A stretch of DNA of 64,000 nt, taken from contig CAJNDS010002501.1 in the NCBI GenBank assembly GCA_905221605.1, forward strand, positions 965,001 through 1,029,000, read 5' to 3'. Of the stretch, positions 44,301 to 53,942 are shown piece after piece (position 1 is the stretch's first letter; each line of letters opens with the position of its first letter). Below the pieces are notes generated by a model, which worked only from the letters and a program-made list of their open reading frames with translations, was not told the origin of the DNA and did not search any database. Both the position numbers and the translations under genes were made by a program. The DNA is from Symbiodinium natans. Taxonomy: Eukaryota; Sar; Dinophyceae; Suessiales; Symbiodiniaceae.

Positions 44301-46037
44301 AGGGTTTGGGCTTCCATAGGTTACGGGCCATCCCTCTTTGAGCTGCGTGACGCAGGGTAAACAGGGCTTCCAAGGGTAGTTTCATGGGCCCTGAAAGGCG
44401 CGACGCGTGGAACTTTCTTACGGCGCCTGGACGATTTAACTTAATTCACAATCCCACCGCGCACCCCCAAGCAGTCAGGGTGTCCTGAATAGCCCAGCAT
44501 TGGGTTATAAGTTATACAGGGTATCAGGGGTCCCCTTTAACCGGTCCTTTTTCAAAGGACCATGTAACTGCCCTAAGAGGGCTGCCGGTTCCCTGTCCCT
44601 GGAGGGCTTGAACAGGGTTGTCAGGCAACCCTAGACCCTGAAACCCCACAATAACACTAAAGCCATAAAACTTAAACCCTAACCTTAAAACCCCCCCAAA
44701 ACCCTAGAACCCCCAAAACCCCTAAAGCCCTAAAATCCTAAACCCTATATAGAGGGCTTAGGTTTTGGGGTTTTGGGCTTTTCGGGTAGCACACTGCCAA
44801 CCACGCCAGGGCTTTACAGACACACCGCGGCTCTTTCAGTTTCTCTCTGACCGTTACAAGGCGGGAGCTCTGGCTTGGTTAGGGTTTAGGGTGTAGGGTG
44901 TAAGGTATAGGGTTTCGGGTTTGGGGTTTGGGGTTTGGGGTTTAGGGTTTAGGGTCTAGGGTTTTCGCGTTTAGGGTTTAGGTGGTTTAGGTGGTTTAGG
45001 TGGTTTAGGTGGTTTAGGTGGTTTAGGTGGTTTAGGTGGTTTAGGTGGTTTAGGTGGTTTAGGTGGTTTAGGTGGTTTAGGTGGTTTAGGTGGTTTAGCT
45101 GGTTTAGCTGGTTTAGCTGGTTTAGCTGGTTTAGGTGGTTTAGGTGGTTTAGGTGGTTTAGGGTGTAGGGTGTAGGGTTTAGAGTTTAGGGTTTAGGGCT
45201 CTCAGCACACGGGATGTGACAGGCATGGATTCTTCGGATTTGGACTTTCAGGGCCTCCGACAAGGAGGTTATGAATGCTGGACAGGCTTTGAGGAAGAAA
45301 GGAAGGCTGTCGGTGTTTAGGGATTAGGGTTTAGGGTTCAGGGTTTTTGGTCTCCGGCAATCAGGGGGGGAGGGGGGGGTGAGAAAGTACCGAAGAAACT
45401 GGAGAGCTGAGAGAGGAGAGGGGAGACCTGCAAGGTCCTGCAGTTCTCTGTAAACACGAGCCGTACCGAGAATCCTAAGCCCTGTAACTAAGCCCGGAGC
45501 CTAAATATTCGGGCCCGTATGATAATCGGCAAGTGTCAGAAGGCTTCGCCAGGTCTTACCCGTCTCGCCCTAAGCCATCACCTCAGCAGGTCCCCACCGT
45601 GCTTTTCATTTGCAACACCGCCCGGGATATCGCTACCTGCAGCTCATATCCCGGCGTCGCTGCAGTGCAGACAGACTCCTGACCACACTTTTGGAGCAGG
45701 AGGCTTCTTGAAAGGTGGCTCTTCGACTTCTGAACCGAAGATTCATGACGAGACTGTTGAGCCCGAAAGCCCAACAAAAGCTAGAAGGCCCATGATCCGA
45801 GCCCGATGATACCGCTGCACTGTGCATGAGCGTAGATATGGGAGTTTCCAAAAGCTGGCTTCCCAGTAAATGCAGCAAAACTCCCCAAAAGTGGACCTCT
45901 AATTGTCGGTGTGCAAAGGAGTGTCTGTCTCTGACTGGCTATGTCACCCTGAACGGGTAGCGCAACTGCTTGACTGTCAGCCAGCTGCCAAGGACTTTCC
46001 GAGGCTGTTTATGACCGACTTGGCGATGTCGAGGTAG
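38330..46037 (+). CDS. Glycerophosphodiester phosphodiesterase (GDPD1/3-like), 14-exon split gene
   Basis: Reconstructed by phase. Exons: 38330-38369, 38901-38961, 39255-39308, 39796-39878, 40146-40189, 40569-40639, 41327-41405, 42488-42567, 43353-43447, 43615-43700, 43983-44086, 45252-45312, 45435-45467, 45993-46037. They total 936 nt, giving 311 residues plus stop with no internal stop; human GDPD1 is about 314. Family motifs appear in order: HRGGAGEAPENT (His25, Glu34), MDVMQTKDGQLVLFHD (Asp54, His67), NLEKLTG, YDYDALP, TDIILEFW (Glu141), NRVAAWGS, PEIPVIVTF with a hydrophobic helix, GLL, LQFSVNT and FMTD near the C-terminus. The family hydrolyses glycerophosphodiesters or lysophospholipids at membranes. 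Gln52 replaces the Glu of E-x-D, and Trp143 replaces the Lys of I-E-x-K, so activity may be altered. All acceptors are AG|G; donors are GT, GC or GA. Least certain joins: exons 7-8 and 13-14, where a small exon could be missing. Confidence 0.8.
38863..38896. repeat. CCCTAAA-like tract in GDPD intron 1
   Basis: CCCTAAACCC, CCCGAAG and CCCTAAA units end four bases before the AAAG|G acceptor of exon 2. Confidence 0.85.
38986..39030. repeat. TTTAGGG tract in GDPD intron 2
   Basis: Five to six units starting about 25 bp after the GA donor of exon 2. The same intron has another short tract at 39133-39150 and a 22-nt G homopolymer at 39191-39212. Confidence 0.9.
40340..40532. repeat. TTTAGGG and TTCAGGG tracts in GDPD intron 5
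   Basis: Short tract at 40340-40365, then about fourteen units at 40427-40532 with consecutive GGGTTCA variants. The same intron begins with CCCTAAACCCTAAA at 40236-40250, so its two ends could pair. Confidence 0.9.
42175..42214. repeat. CCCTAAA tract in GDPD intron 7
   Basis: Five perfect units. The intron also holds a TTTAGGG tract right after its donor (41411-41432) and a G-tract at 42133-42147. Confidence 0.9.
42600..42663. mobile_element. Foldback remnant of a second type (GDPD intron 8)
   Basis: GGGGTACCGTACTATTGGGG, then TCCTTACTATAAGGGACTCC, then CATTTTCGGAACCCC. Related words occur at 63838-63900, 40663-40728 and 13541-13592. No coding content. Confidence 0.5.
43864..43968. mobile_element. 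Foldback element copy (~105-bp family) in GDPD intron 10
   Basis: Begins GGGATGTTCCCGCTTATACTA and ends GGGGAACAT. This copy is more diverged than those at 53445 and 59418. It lies between exons 10 and 11 and ends about 15 bases before the exon 11 acceptor. Confidence 0.7.
44390..44505 (+). repeat. Dispersed ~115-bp repeat, copy 2 (GDPD intron 11)
   Basis: Same ordered words and orientation as 24370-24487 in the satellite island. One copy is therefore intronic and one is in a gene-free satellite region. Confidence 0.75.
44880..45200. repeat. Telomere-like tract with a 9-bp GGTGGTTTA variant array
   Basis: Canonical TTTAGGG units at both edges enclose about 19 copies of a 9-mer (GGTTTAGGT) at 44982-45160, four or five of which carry GGTTTAGCT. 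It lies in GDPD intron 11, ending about 50 bp before exon 12. Unit-length change plus homogenisation points to local amplification. Confidence 0.9.
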
Positions 46038-47065
46038 CCAAGGAAGATCATGATGTGAGTGTGGAACATCCACGGCATCCGAAAAAACAATGGCCGCGCC
46101 TCTGCGGAAAACTGCCCGGTATGGCCTGCGAGCTTTTTGGATTCATATCGGTTTCGCTTTGACTTGTAGCTGCAGCTTTGCTCTGCATCTTCGACTGGGG
46201 GCTCGTCGGTGTCTCTGTGGGCTCCCATCGGTGCATTCAAAGATCACCAGAGTCCGCAGACAAGAAGTGCTTTGAATGGTGCTGCGCTGCATTATCTAAG
46301 TTGACTTTTCGTTTCTATTTTCTTTATCTAGGGATTTCATGGGGTGGTACAGGTATTGTTTTTTCTCAGAAGTCAGTGCGTGCAAGACCTCTCAGAACCC
46401 AAGTGGCATGCGAAGCGAATCCTTCACCGGGTCACCCCAGGTCACCCTAAACTCTAAACCCTATAATATCTATAAATCCTGAACCCTAAACCCCAGCTAC
46501 AGTGCCTCCTGACTGGATCATACCCTTGGCCACTTGCCTCCGAATCACTTTCAATTAGTCGAGGGCCCACGTGCCAAGGCATAGATTTGTCAAAGTAGCC
46601 GCAGCTCCATCAGAAGGTCATGTCCTTATTTTTCCTGTTTCAGTTGAACTGCCCGGAAGGCATTTGCGAATATTTTCGACAATGGTTGTCGATTGTCCGA
46701 CAACCCTGTTCCCTATACCCGTATCCAGCACCCTCTACGCGTCAGACCACACACCCTTTGTACCCTATAAACCCAAAAGCTAGACAGTCTGCAAACCCAC
46801 CAGGAGACCCCAGACCACAAAAGACCACAGCGGTCGGTTCTATAAACTTGAGACGCATCGGTGGCTGCAGCTGCAAAAGCACGGTTTCAGCCGGCCAACA
46901 TGGCACCAGGGCAGAGAAGGCACTACCACCAATAGCTAGTGGACCACGTCATTATCTCTTTGCAGCCACAGCCCGGATCCCTTCCACTCTAAATGTAAAC
47001 CCTAAACCCTGAACCCTATAAGGCCCTAAACCCTAAACCCTAAACCCTAAACCTTAAACCCTAAT
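46038..47065. other. Stretch downstream of the GDPD gene
   Basis: No identified gene. The open frame at 46571-46783 (plus) has protein-like composition (HVLIFPVSVELPGRHLRIF) but no domain. CCCTAAA-type words begin near 46440 and increase from 46995. No polyadenylation signal of the animal type is obvious. Confidence 0.35.
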
Positions 47066-47163
47066 TAAACCCGAAACCCTAAACCCTAAACCCTAAACCC
47101 TAAACCCTAAACCCTAAACCCTAAACCCTAAACCCTAAACCCTAAACCCTAAACCCTAAACCC
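47066..47163. repeat. CCCTAAA tract, about 14 perfect units
   Basis: The longest pure C-strand telomere-like array in the window, preceded by looser units from about 46995. Confidence 0.95.
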
Positions 47164-47170
47164 AAGCAGG

Positions 47171-47277
47171 GCCCCTTGCCCCATGGCCTTGGAAGCGTGA
47201 CCTCAGTGGTTGGCGCTGCCTTGGGGCGATGCCACGGGGATTCCTTGCGGCACTCCTGGGTGCACAGGACAGCAGAG
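47171..47277 (+). CDS. Candidate exon, unknown protein
   Basis: Begins at AAGCAG|G right after the (CCCTAAA)14 tract and ends before a TTTAGGG tract. Two frames are open (PLAPWPWKRDLSGWRC and GLGSVTSVVGAALG). The island has the size and position of an exon, but frame and family are unresolved. Confidence 0.3.
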
Positions 47278-47280
47278 GGT

Positions 47281-47825
47281 TTTAGAGATTTAGGGTTTGG
47301 GGTTTAGGGTCTAGGGTTTAGGGTTTGGGGTTTAGGGTTTGGGGTTTGGGGTTTAGGGTGTAGAAGTAGAGGGCTTTAAAGGGTTTTTGGGGTTTGTAGG
47401 GTTGTGGGGTTTAGGGATTTAGGGCTTCAGGGTTTTGATTGTTCTTAGGGTCAGGGTTTTCAGGATTTTAGGGTTTTGGGTATTTTGGGGTTTATAGGGT
47501 TGGTGGGTTTAGGGATTTAGGGTTTCAGGGTTTTGGGGTTCTAGGGTTTCAGGGTTTAGGGAGTTAGGGTTTCATGGCTTAGTTTTTTTTTTTTTGTTTT
47601 CTGTTTTTGGTTTAGGTTTTGGGGCTTTAGGGGTTTAGGGTTTTTACGTGTTTAAGGGCTTTAGGGTTTTAGGAGCTTCGGAGTTTCAGCGTTTTGGGGG
47701 TTTAAGGGTTTTAGGGTTTTGAGGGCTTTAGGGTTTTGATGTTTTTTTGGGTTTTTTGTGTTTTTATTCTGTGTTTTTGGGCTTTAGGATTTAGGGTTTA
47801 AGGGTTTAGGTGTTTCGGGTTTTTT
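47281..47825. repeat. Degenerate TTTAGGG/TTTTAGGG G/T-rich block, 545 bp
   Basis: Continuous G/T-rich plus strand made of TTTAGGG, TTTTAGGG, TTTGGGG and TTTCAGGG words, with a T-tract at about 47584-47596. It is the longest decayed telomere-like block in the window. Confidence 0.85.
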
Positions 47826-48797
47826 GCTCAGACAATCTCCACCAAGCAATGTCTGCTAGTTGTCACATCCCGGGAGGCGAAATCTTTGTTTCCCAAGTCC
47901 AACCCCTCGTCCACTAGGCTTGGCCTGATTACTTCTTGAGTCCTAAGCAACATCCTGAACGTCTAAGCAACTAGCGAAACAAGGGCCTTCTTTCAAAGAG
48001 ACATGGATGTTCGCAAAGCGCATGCAGAAAGGAGTGCTTAGGGTGCAGGGGTTGGGCTCTAGGGCTTGTTCTTCGCGAACCGGACGTTCTAACATGCACC
48101 AAAGCTTGGAAAGCAGGGTCTACAGTGCAACGGCTACGTGGGCAGTGAAACCCTAAATTACCAAAACATGCGAAGCCCAAAAAAAACGAAAACCCTTATT
48201 TCCTGAGCACTTAAACTTAAACCATGAAAATCCTTTAAAAGCCTCGTGGCCCACCGAAAAGGGGTCCCAGCTTCTAAGCCTCAAGCAACAGCAGGATCCC
48301 TCGCATGTGGAGCCAGTGCCTAGTCGAGTTCCGCCACTGGACATGCAGAGGTCGAGTAGTGACCCCACGTCCCCTTAGTGACCCCCCGTAAGTGCATCTT
48401 GGGGTTTATGTAGCCGGCTTTCAGATGAATCAGGGTGAGAGGCTTTCGAGGTGCGCAGGCCCTGGCGAATACCTAAACCCTGCACATCCTAAACCCTTCT
48501 CCGGGGCTCCTAGGCAGAGACGAACAGCCCAACAAAGTCCCAAGCATGGGGCCGCGGGAGCCACAAAACGCTGCGGACCTGTCCCTACCCCTCAGCCTAC
48601 CGCATCTTCCGCCCAAATCGAGGCTTCGCGCTGCCCAGGCTGGGGCGGGGGGAAGGAGGAAAAGGGGAAGGGGGGAGAGGGAACTGTCTTGGCGATGTCT
48701 ACCGGCAAGCCGATGTCCTGATGCTAGAAGGTTTAGGGTCTTACCATAGGGTCTGTATTCCACTCAAGTCTTCAGAGTCTGGATCTACTGTAAAGCC

Positions 48798-48935
48798 ATG
48801 GCTTCCGCCAGAAGCTCTGAAGGGTGTTTAGAACTGACGGCCCTCAATGTGGTTCAACTCCTGCAGGGCGTCAAAGACACGCCCCTTGACGTGCCGCTTC
48901 CTTGGCTTCCGGGTCCTTTGATCTTCAGGGGTTGA
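48798..48935 (+). CDS. Candidate small gene or first exon (45 aa)
   Basis: AAAGCCATGGC gives a favourable start at 48798. The frame reads MASARSSEGCLELTALNVVQ, then LLQGVKDTPLDVPLPWLPG, and stops at TGA 48933-48935. Protein-like, family unknown. Could continue through a splice within it. Confidence 0.35.
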   Translation: MASARSSEGCLELTALNVVQLLQGVKDTPLDVPLPWLPGPLIFRG

Positions 48936-49339
48936 GAGTTTTTCCCAGCTCTAAAGTTGAAGGCCTGTAGGATTCTAGCAGGGTTTTTCAAGGGCACAGC
49001 AAGCGAACCTCACACCCTGAACGCTCCCAATTGCGCACTGCTCCTCTTCAGAAAATCTGCTCTCTGCTTGCAGGGGTTCGCAGGTTGAGGTCAGGGGCTA
49101 GGCCCTTCTAGTGGTGTGCTGTCCAAGATGCTGGATGGCCATACTCCAACCAAGACGTGTCACACCATACAGCTGCCTCGATGGCATTTTGCTCCGCAAG
49201 GCCGTTGTCGAAATGGAAGCAGCTTGTTCTGTCCCATCGCCTAGGTCCCATCAAGGTCTCGACAACCCATCCACCCAGCTCCTACGCCTCCTACACCCCA
49301 AGCCCCCCAAAGCCCTCAGTCGAACCGATAAGCTTCCCA

Positions 49340-49421
49340 GGTCCGTCGATGTTTGCCCATGTCCGACCTCCCGGAGATGGGTGTGGCTGCCTAGCCGATT
49401 GCAACAAATTTTCTGCTACGT
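49340..49421 (+). CDS. Candidate exon, unknown protein
   Basis: CTTCCCAG|G upstream and a |GTGAGG donor at 49422. The frame reads VDVCPCPTSRRWVWLPSRLQ. No domain recognised. The flanking frame (49111-49446) is open on both strands, so the call is weak. Confidence 0.3.
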
Positions 49422-49778
49422 GAGGTCACCTTCGGAAGCCTTCTAAACGCCTTGGAGTACCCCCCCTATGAGTCGGAACTTCGAAGACCCTGCAACCTCG
49501 GAGCCACTTAGGCACATCTCTCGAGCTTCTTAGCAGGCGCGGGGGCCGCATGCTCTTCCTTGCGGGCTGCGCCTTTTGGGGTGCGGAGATTTTTGGAAGG
49601 AGGGCGGCATGACATCAGTTCTCTTCGTCCACCAGTCTCATGCCAAGGGCCTCTGAAACCCCATAGGGCCCTACAACATGCTGAATCCCCTGGTCCGTGC
49701 TAAACAACCGCGTGCGCATGTACATCAGCCGCCATTATGAGATCAGTTTGAGGTTCTGGGTCCAGGGGTGCCGGGGAA

Positions 49779-49822
49779 CCCTAAACCCTAGACCCTAAAC
49801 CCTAAGCCCTAAACCCTATGGT
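49779..49822. repeat. CCCTAAA tract
   Basis: About six units with CCCTAGA and CCCTAAG variants. Confidence 0.85.
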
Positions 49823-50378
49823 TCCAGAGAGGGTCGAAAGAGATCCCTCGCTGCCCAGGCGAAGTCCACTTTCATGCTCCAATCGACAACGCAGCGGACC
49901 CGAGAAACTTGTGTTGAGAAACTAGGTTTGGGTTCGGAGTTTGGCTGGTTCTTACAGTAGTCGGGATTTTGGGAAGAGGTCCTGATTTATTAAAGGGCAA
50001 AAAATGGCAGTAACAAGTTAGCAAGTTGCCTTCAATGCCGTATTTGCCTGTAAGCCTCCCAAGCATTCTGTTTTCTCAACCGACAAGCCTAAACTGACCA
50101 AAAGATGGGCCCCCCTAAAACCCCTGACCTTTTAAGCAATCTCTCCTGTGTCTCGATGCCTTTCCGGGATCGTCGCTGAGTCTAGGTTTTGCACAGCACT
50201 CATACCTAGGACCGGGAGTAGGCCCTTTTTCCTTTTTTGGGGGTCGGGGTTCCTTTACAATCCCCTTAAAACCAACAAGGGTACCCTTTTTATTCCTAGG
50301 TTACTCCGGGTCTAGATACGCAGTCACGCAGTGGTAGGCTTAAGCTTGTGGCGCCCCTCAGAAGTAGCGGTGGCCCAC

Positions 50379-50541
50379 CTAAACCCTCAACCCTAAACCC
50401 TAACCAGTAAAAAAAAAAAACTAAAGCCTATAAACCCTAAACCCTGAACCCTGGACCCTAAACCCTAAACCCTAAGCCCTAACCCCTAAACCCTAAACCC
50501 TAAACCCCAAACGCCAAACCCCAAACCCCAAACCCCAAACC
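50379..50541. repeat. CCCTAAA/CCCCAAA tract
   Basis: About twenty variable units, ending in a run of CCCCAAA. Confidence 0.9.
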
Positions 50542-50892
50542 TGACAGTCTGACTCAGGCCGCAGCCAGCCCCGTGCTTGGAGTTTGGGGGAGTTTCGGGT
50601 CCCTTCAACACGAAAATGGGGGGGGCGTACCCTTTTTCGGGGTTCTTTGAAAAAGGAGTTGTAGTACTTGAAGGGGGAGATCCTACATGGAATCCCTTCT
50701 AAGGGTTCTGTTAATCCTCTTTTAAATTTTAAGAATGCGAAAGTTTGGGGAACTTCCAGGGGTTATGCCCGGCCAGGCTTTTGAAGCCGGAGACACATGC
50801 CTGGCATTAAGTAGATTTGTGTAGCACAATGATATGATATACATAAATATTGGTATATTCAATCAATACATAAATAAACTAGATAAATATAA

Positions 50893-50929
<37 letters not shown>

Positions 50930-51582
50930 ACGTATTACAGCTCATGTTTTGGATATTGAGATTATTCCGTTTGTTATCGTGTGTTATAATTGGACATACA
51001 GTGTGTGTGTGTGTGTGTATATGTATAGTTCAGGTTAAGCCATATCAACCCTAAACCCGAACCCCCCCCAACCCCCGCCCCCCCTCCCTAACCCCCCACC
51101 CCCCCACCTAAACCCTGCAACCCCGGGTTTGCGCGCCTCGTCTGTCAGCCTCCGTCTACGCGCCGAGCTCCAAGCAGAATGAAGAGCCCGAGCCCCTGTA
51201 GGGCTCCTGGGGTTTTGGAGTTTATTAGGGTCGAAAAGTTTCGGGGGGTTTAGGGTTTGGGGCTCAGAAATTTTAGGGCTTAGAGTTTTAGCCCTTGGCG
51301 CTTCAGGGTTGAAGGTTTCAGGTACTCGGGTGCCTTTTGTTGGGGTAAGGGGCTTGGGTGCTCGGCTCGACCAACATGGCTCGAACATCTCTCTCCCTCT
51401 CAAGTCGCCGACCAAGGTGTCAGATCCTACCCCTGGCTCGACCCTAACCGTCCCTGAGTCGAGATTTACCTATACCCTCATGTTAATGTCCCTTGGTAGC
51501 CGCAGTGAGAAGGATAAATGGAGGCCCCCGTGAAAGTTTACCGTAACCAGCAAGCTCTAGACTCTAAACCCTAGAGGTAACA
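50542..51582. other. Unassigned stretch with microsatellites
   Basis: (TA)n at 50890-50932 and (GT)n at 51001-51020. CCCTAAA/TTTAGGG-like words at 51040-51120 and 51240-51260. No gene recognised. Confidence 0.4.
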
Positions 51583-51680
51583 GGGTTAATTAGGGTTTAG
51601 GGGTTCAGGGGTTCAGGGGTTAGGGTTTAGGGTTTAGGGTTAAGGGTTTAGGGTTTAGGTTTAGGCTCTAGGGTTTAAGG
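51583..51680. repeat. TTTAGGG tract
   Basis: About a dozen TTTAGGG, TTCAGGG and TTAAGGG units. Confidence 0.9.
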
Positions 51681-51728
51681 GTAGACCCTCTTACTCTCTC
51701 TCTGATTCACCGCAAAACCGTTTCACAG

Positions 51729-51808
51729 GACGAGCCCATTCTCTGCGAAGCAAGCGTTGGCTCCCGGCACGGGCTACTGGCCAGGGCCTCGGGGACTTTG
51801 GGATATGT
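51729..51808 (+). CDS. Candidate exon, unknown protein
   Basis: A strong acceptor context (TTACTCTCTCTCTGATTC...TTTCACAG|G) sits between telomere-like tracts. The 80-nt island is open in all three frames; the best reads DEPILCEASVGSRHGLLARA. Frame unresolved, domain unknown. Confidence 0.35.
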
Positions 51809-52090
51809 TGGGTTTAGGGTTTATGGGTTGAGGGTTTAGGGTGGGCCTTGGGGGTTCATAGCCCTTTGGTGGGTTGAGGAGGTCATTGAACTCATAGGGG
51901 GAAGAGTGGGTTCCTCCATGTCCAGCTGCTGAGGGCGTCGCCATACTTGCGAAATCCCAAACCCTAGACCCTAGACCCTAAACCCTAAACCCTAAACCCA
52001 AAGTCAGACGACAACCTGCAGGTGCTCGACGGGTCAACATGACCCGAAAGAGCTGGTTGCCCCTTGGCAGAGAGGTTGATGGTTTCGGCA

Positions 52091-52183
52091 TACCAGGATG
52101 GGCCATTAGGCCTTAAAATCCCCATAATGAACCCGATAAAGGGCCGTTTAAGGGATTATAGAGTATAATCGCTCATCCTGGTA
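52091..52183. mobile_element. 93-bp foldback element with 10-bp inverted ends
   Basis: TACCAGGATG and CATCCTGGTA bound an interior with weaker symmetry (ATCCCCATAATGA, then GGGATTATAGAG). It may be a distant relative of the 105-bp family, sharing the GGGATTATAG core. Confidence 0.55.
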
Positions 52184-52519
52184 GGACTTCGGGAAGTTGG
52201 GCACACCCCCGGCATGTTGCCCAACGCTGCGCAAGCCCTTCTCTGCCAGATCTGGACGGGTATCATGCACAAGCGTCGCGCAGTCCGCGCATTGAAGATC
52301 TCCTGGGCCCGAACCTCAGTCGGCTGAGGTCTCCACATCCGGCATGGGCGTGGGGTGATAGATCTATGTATGCATGTATGTATATATATGTATATACATA
52401 TAGCGGGAGAGAGTGAAAGAGTGACAGAGTGAAAGAGTGGCAGTGTGAAAGGGTGAAAGGCTGAAAGCGTGAACGTGAGAAGTGAGACACCTCGATGACC
52501 TCTACCTCACAACATCACA

Positions 52520-52735
52520 GTTAAAGAGGCCAGGCGGAGCATGTAACACGCCCACAGAAGAGGTGATGTTTTGATTTTCGATGTTGAGGCGCAAGCCCAG
52601 ATATGCTGGAAGATTGTGCAACAACCATTTCTCTCGGGAGCCCTAACTTGGCCGCCTCCGGGAAAACACCTGCGGCAAGTGCCTGATTCCAAAGGCTCAG
52701 CTCCTGGGATTCTCTTGCCCCCTTGCCCAGGCCTA
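52520..52735 (-). CDS. Candidate exon(s), unknown protein (minus strand)
   Basis: The minus frame reads ELSLWNQALAAGVFPEAAKL and then GLPREMVVAQSSSISGL, helical and protein-like, after a CCCAG|G site. The plus strand is also open, and exon edges are not fixed. Confidence 0.3.
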
Positions 52736-53444
52736 TGCGCCCGGATACGTGCGTGTCCGCAGCACTCCCGATGGCAAGCACTGGGATACCGCCTAGCTGG
52801 CCCTGGTTTAAAGTTTGGAATTCCAGGGACTCGTTGGAGGTAGTGCTTCGAAGACCAGGCACCTTTCTTAGAGGTGAGAGTGCATCAGGTCCATGCATGG
52901 GAGCTCCCATGTAGGCTCTGATGCAGTACGTGGCTTGCGCGTTTCTTCGACTAGGATTTGACGTTGTCTGATCCGAATCCGAATCAAGGAGAGGGCTCTG
53001 GAGCACCCAAACCCCAAACCCTAGACCCTGTCAGAACTAACGCCGTAAACCCTAAACCTCCAAACCGCCGAAACCCTCAATAACCCCTGTGAGTCCCAGA
53101 CCTCTCCCGTGCTTGGACCCCGTCTCCCCTTCATCCAGAAGCTTGAATCCGACACTTCTTGTTGAGCCTGGGTTTAGGGTTTAGGCTTTATAAGGTTCAC
53201 GGCACTTCTAGGCTAAAGGGCTTTGGGTTCATGAGAATGTAGAGTTTAGCCATGCTTAGCCCATGTAGGGCTTTGTAGCTAGGGTTGAAAGAGGGGTGTT
53301 GGAGGAGGGCCTGAAGGGCCACGACTGCCCAACATGGCGCAAGCCTCTCGCTATCGGCCCATGGATCACCTGGACCTTCGGCTGCCCCAGAGTGTCCCTG
53401 AGGCCTACGAACACCAGGCCCGGGAATTTGGGTTAGGGCTTCGA

Positions 53445-53551
53445 GTTTGGGATGTTCCCCCTTAGACGAAGAGTCCTTGAATAGGGATTATAGTACCCCC
53501 CCTATGTTAAAATCCCGAGTAAGGGACTGTTAGTATAAGGGTGGAAAATGC
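53445..53551. mobile_element. Foldback element copy (~105-bp family)
   Basis: Arms TTTGGGATGTTCCCCCTTAG and TTAGTATAAGGGTGGAAAATG enclose GGGATTATAGTACCCCCC and its complement-like partner. One of the two best-preserved copies. Confidence 0.85.
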
Positions 53552-53725
53552 CTGTTTTTGGTTCTCATGTGAAGGTCCTCGGGCCCCAAAGCTACTGTCA
53601 GGGTGCAGGAGTGAAGCTTTAGGGTTTACGGGAGCTCACGTTGACAGTTTAGGCGCTTTAGGGTTTTTTGTTTTCTTGCGTTGGGAGTGCGTGTTCTGTG
53701 TAGACTTGCTTGGACTAGCGAGACC

Positions 53726-53889
53726 ATGACGCAATTTCGCTCACGGCACACAGAGCACGAACAAGAAAGGAGGTACTGTACCAAGAAGCACGTTTTCTAC
53801 TCGATGTGGAAGAAGGATATTATATGCCATATGCCACCGCCACAACTCCTTTTCAGAGCTTTTGAGAGCTGGAGGGCTAGAGTGAGAAA
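53726..53889 (+). CDS. Candidate exon with F/W-K repeat-like sequence
   Basis: An open frame beginning MTQFRSRHTEHEQERRYC and continuing KKHVFYSMWKKDI and LLFRAFESWRARVRK. The two F-x2-W-(R/K) segments about 24 residues apart recall Sfi1-type centrin-binding repeats, but two weak repeats cannot establish that. It ends near a CCCTAAA tract at 53920-53942. Confidence 0.35.
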
Positions 53890-53942
53890 GACGCCTCCAC
53901 AGAGTTTAGCTGACCCTAAACCCCAAACCCTAAACCCTAAAC

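Noticed and set aside
45977..46240. Minus-strand open frame with a hydrophobic, protein-like stretch near 46000-46060
   Set aside because: It overlaps in antisense the GDPD terminal exon (45993-46037), whose plus-strand reading FMTDLAM then stop fits the family C-terminus.
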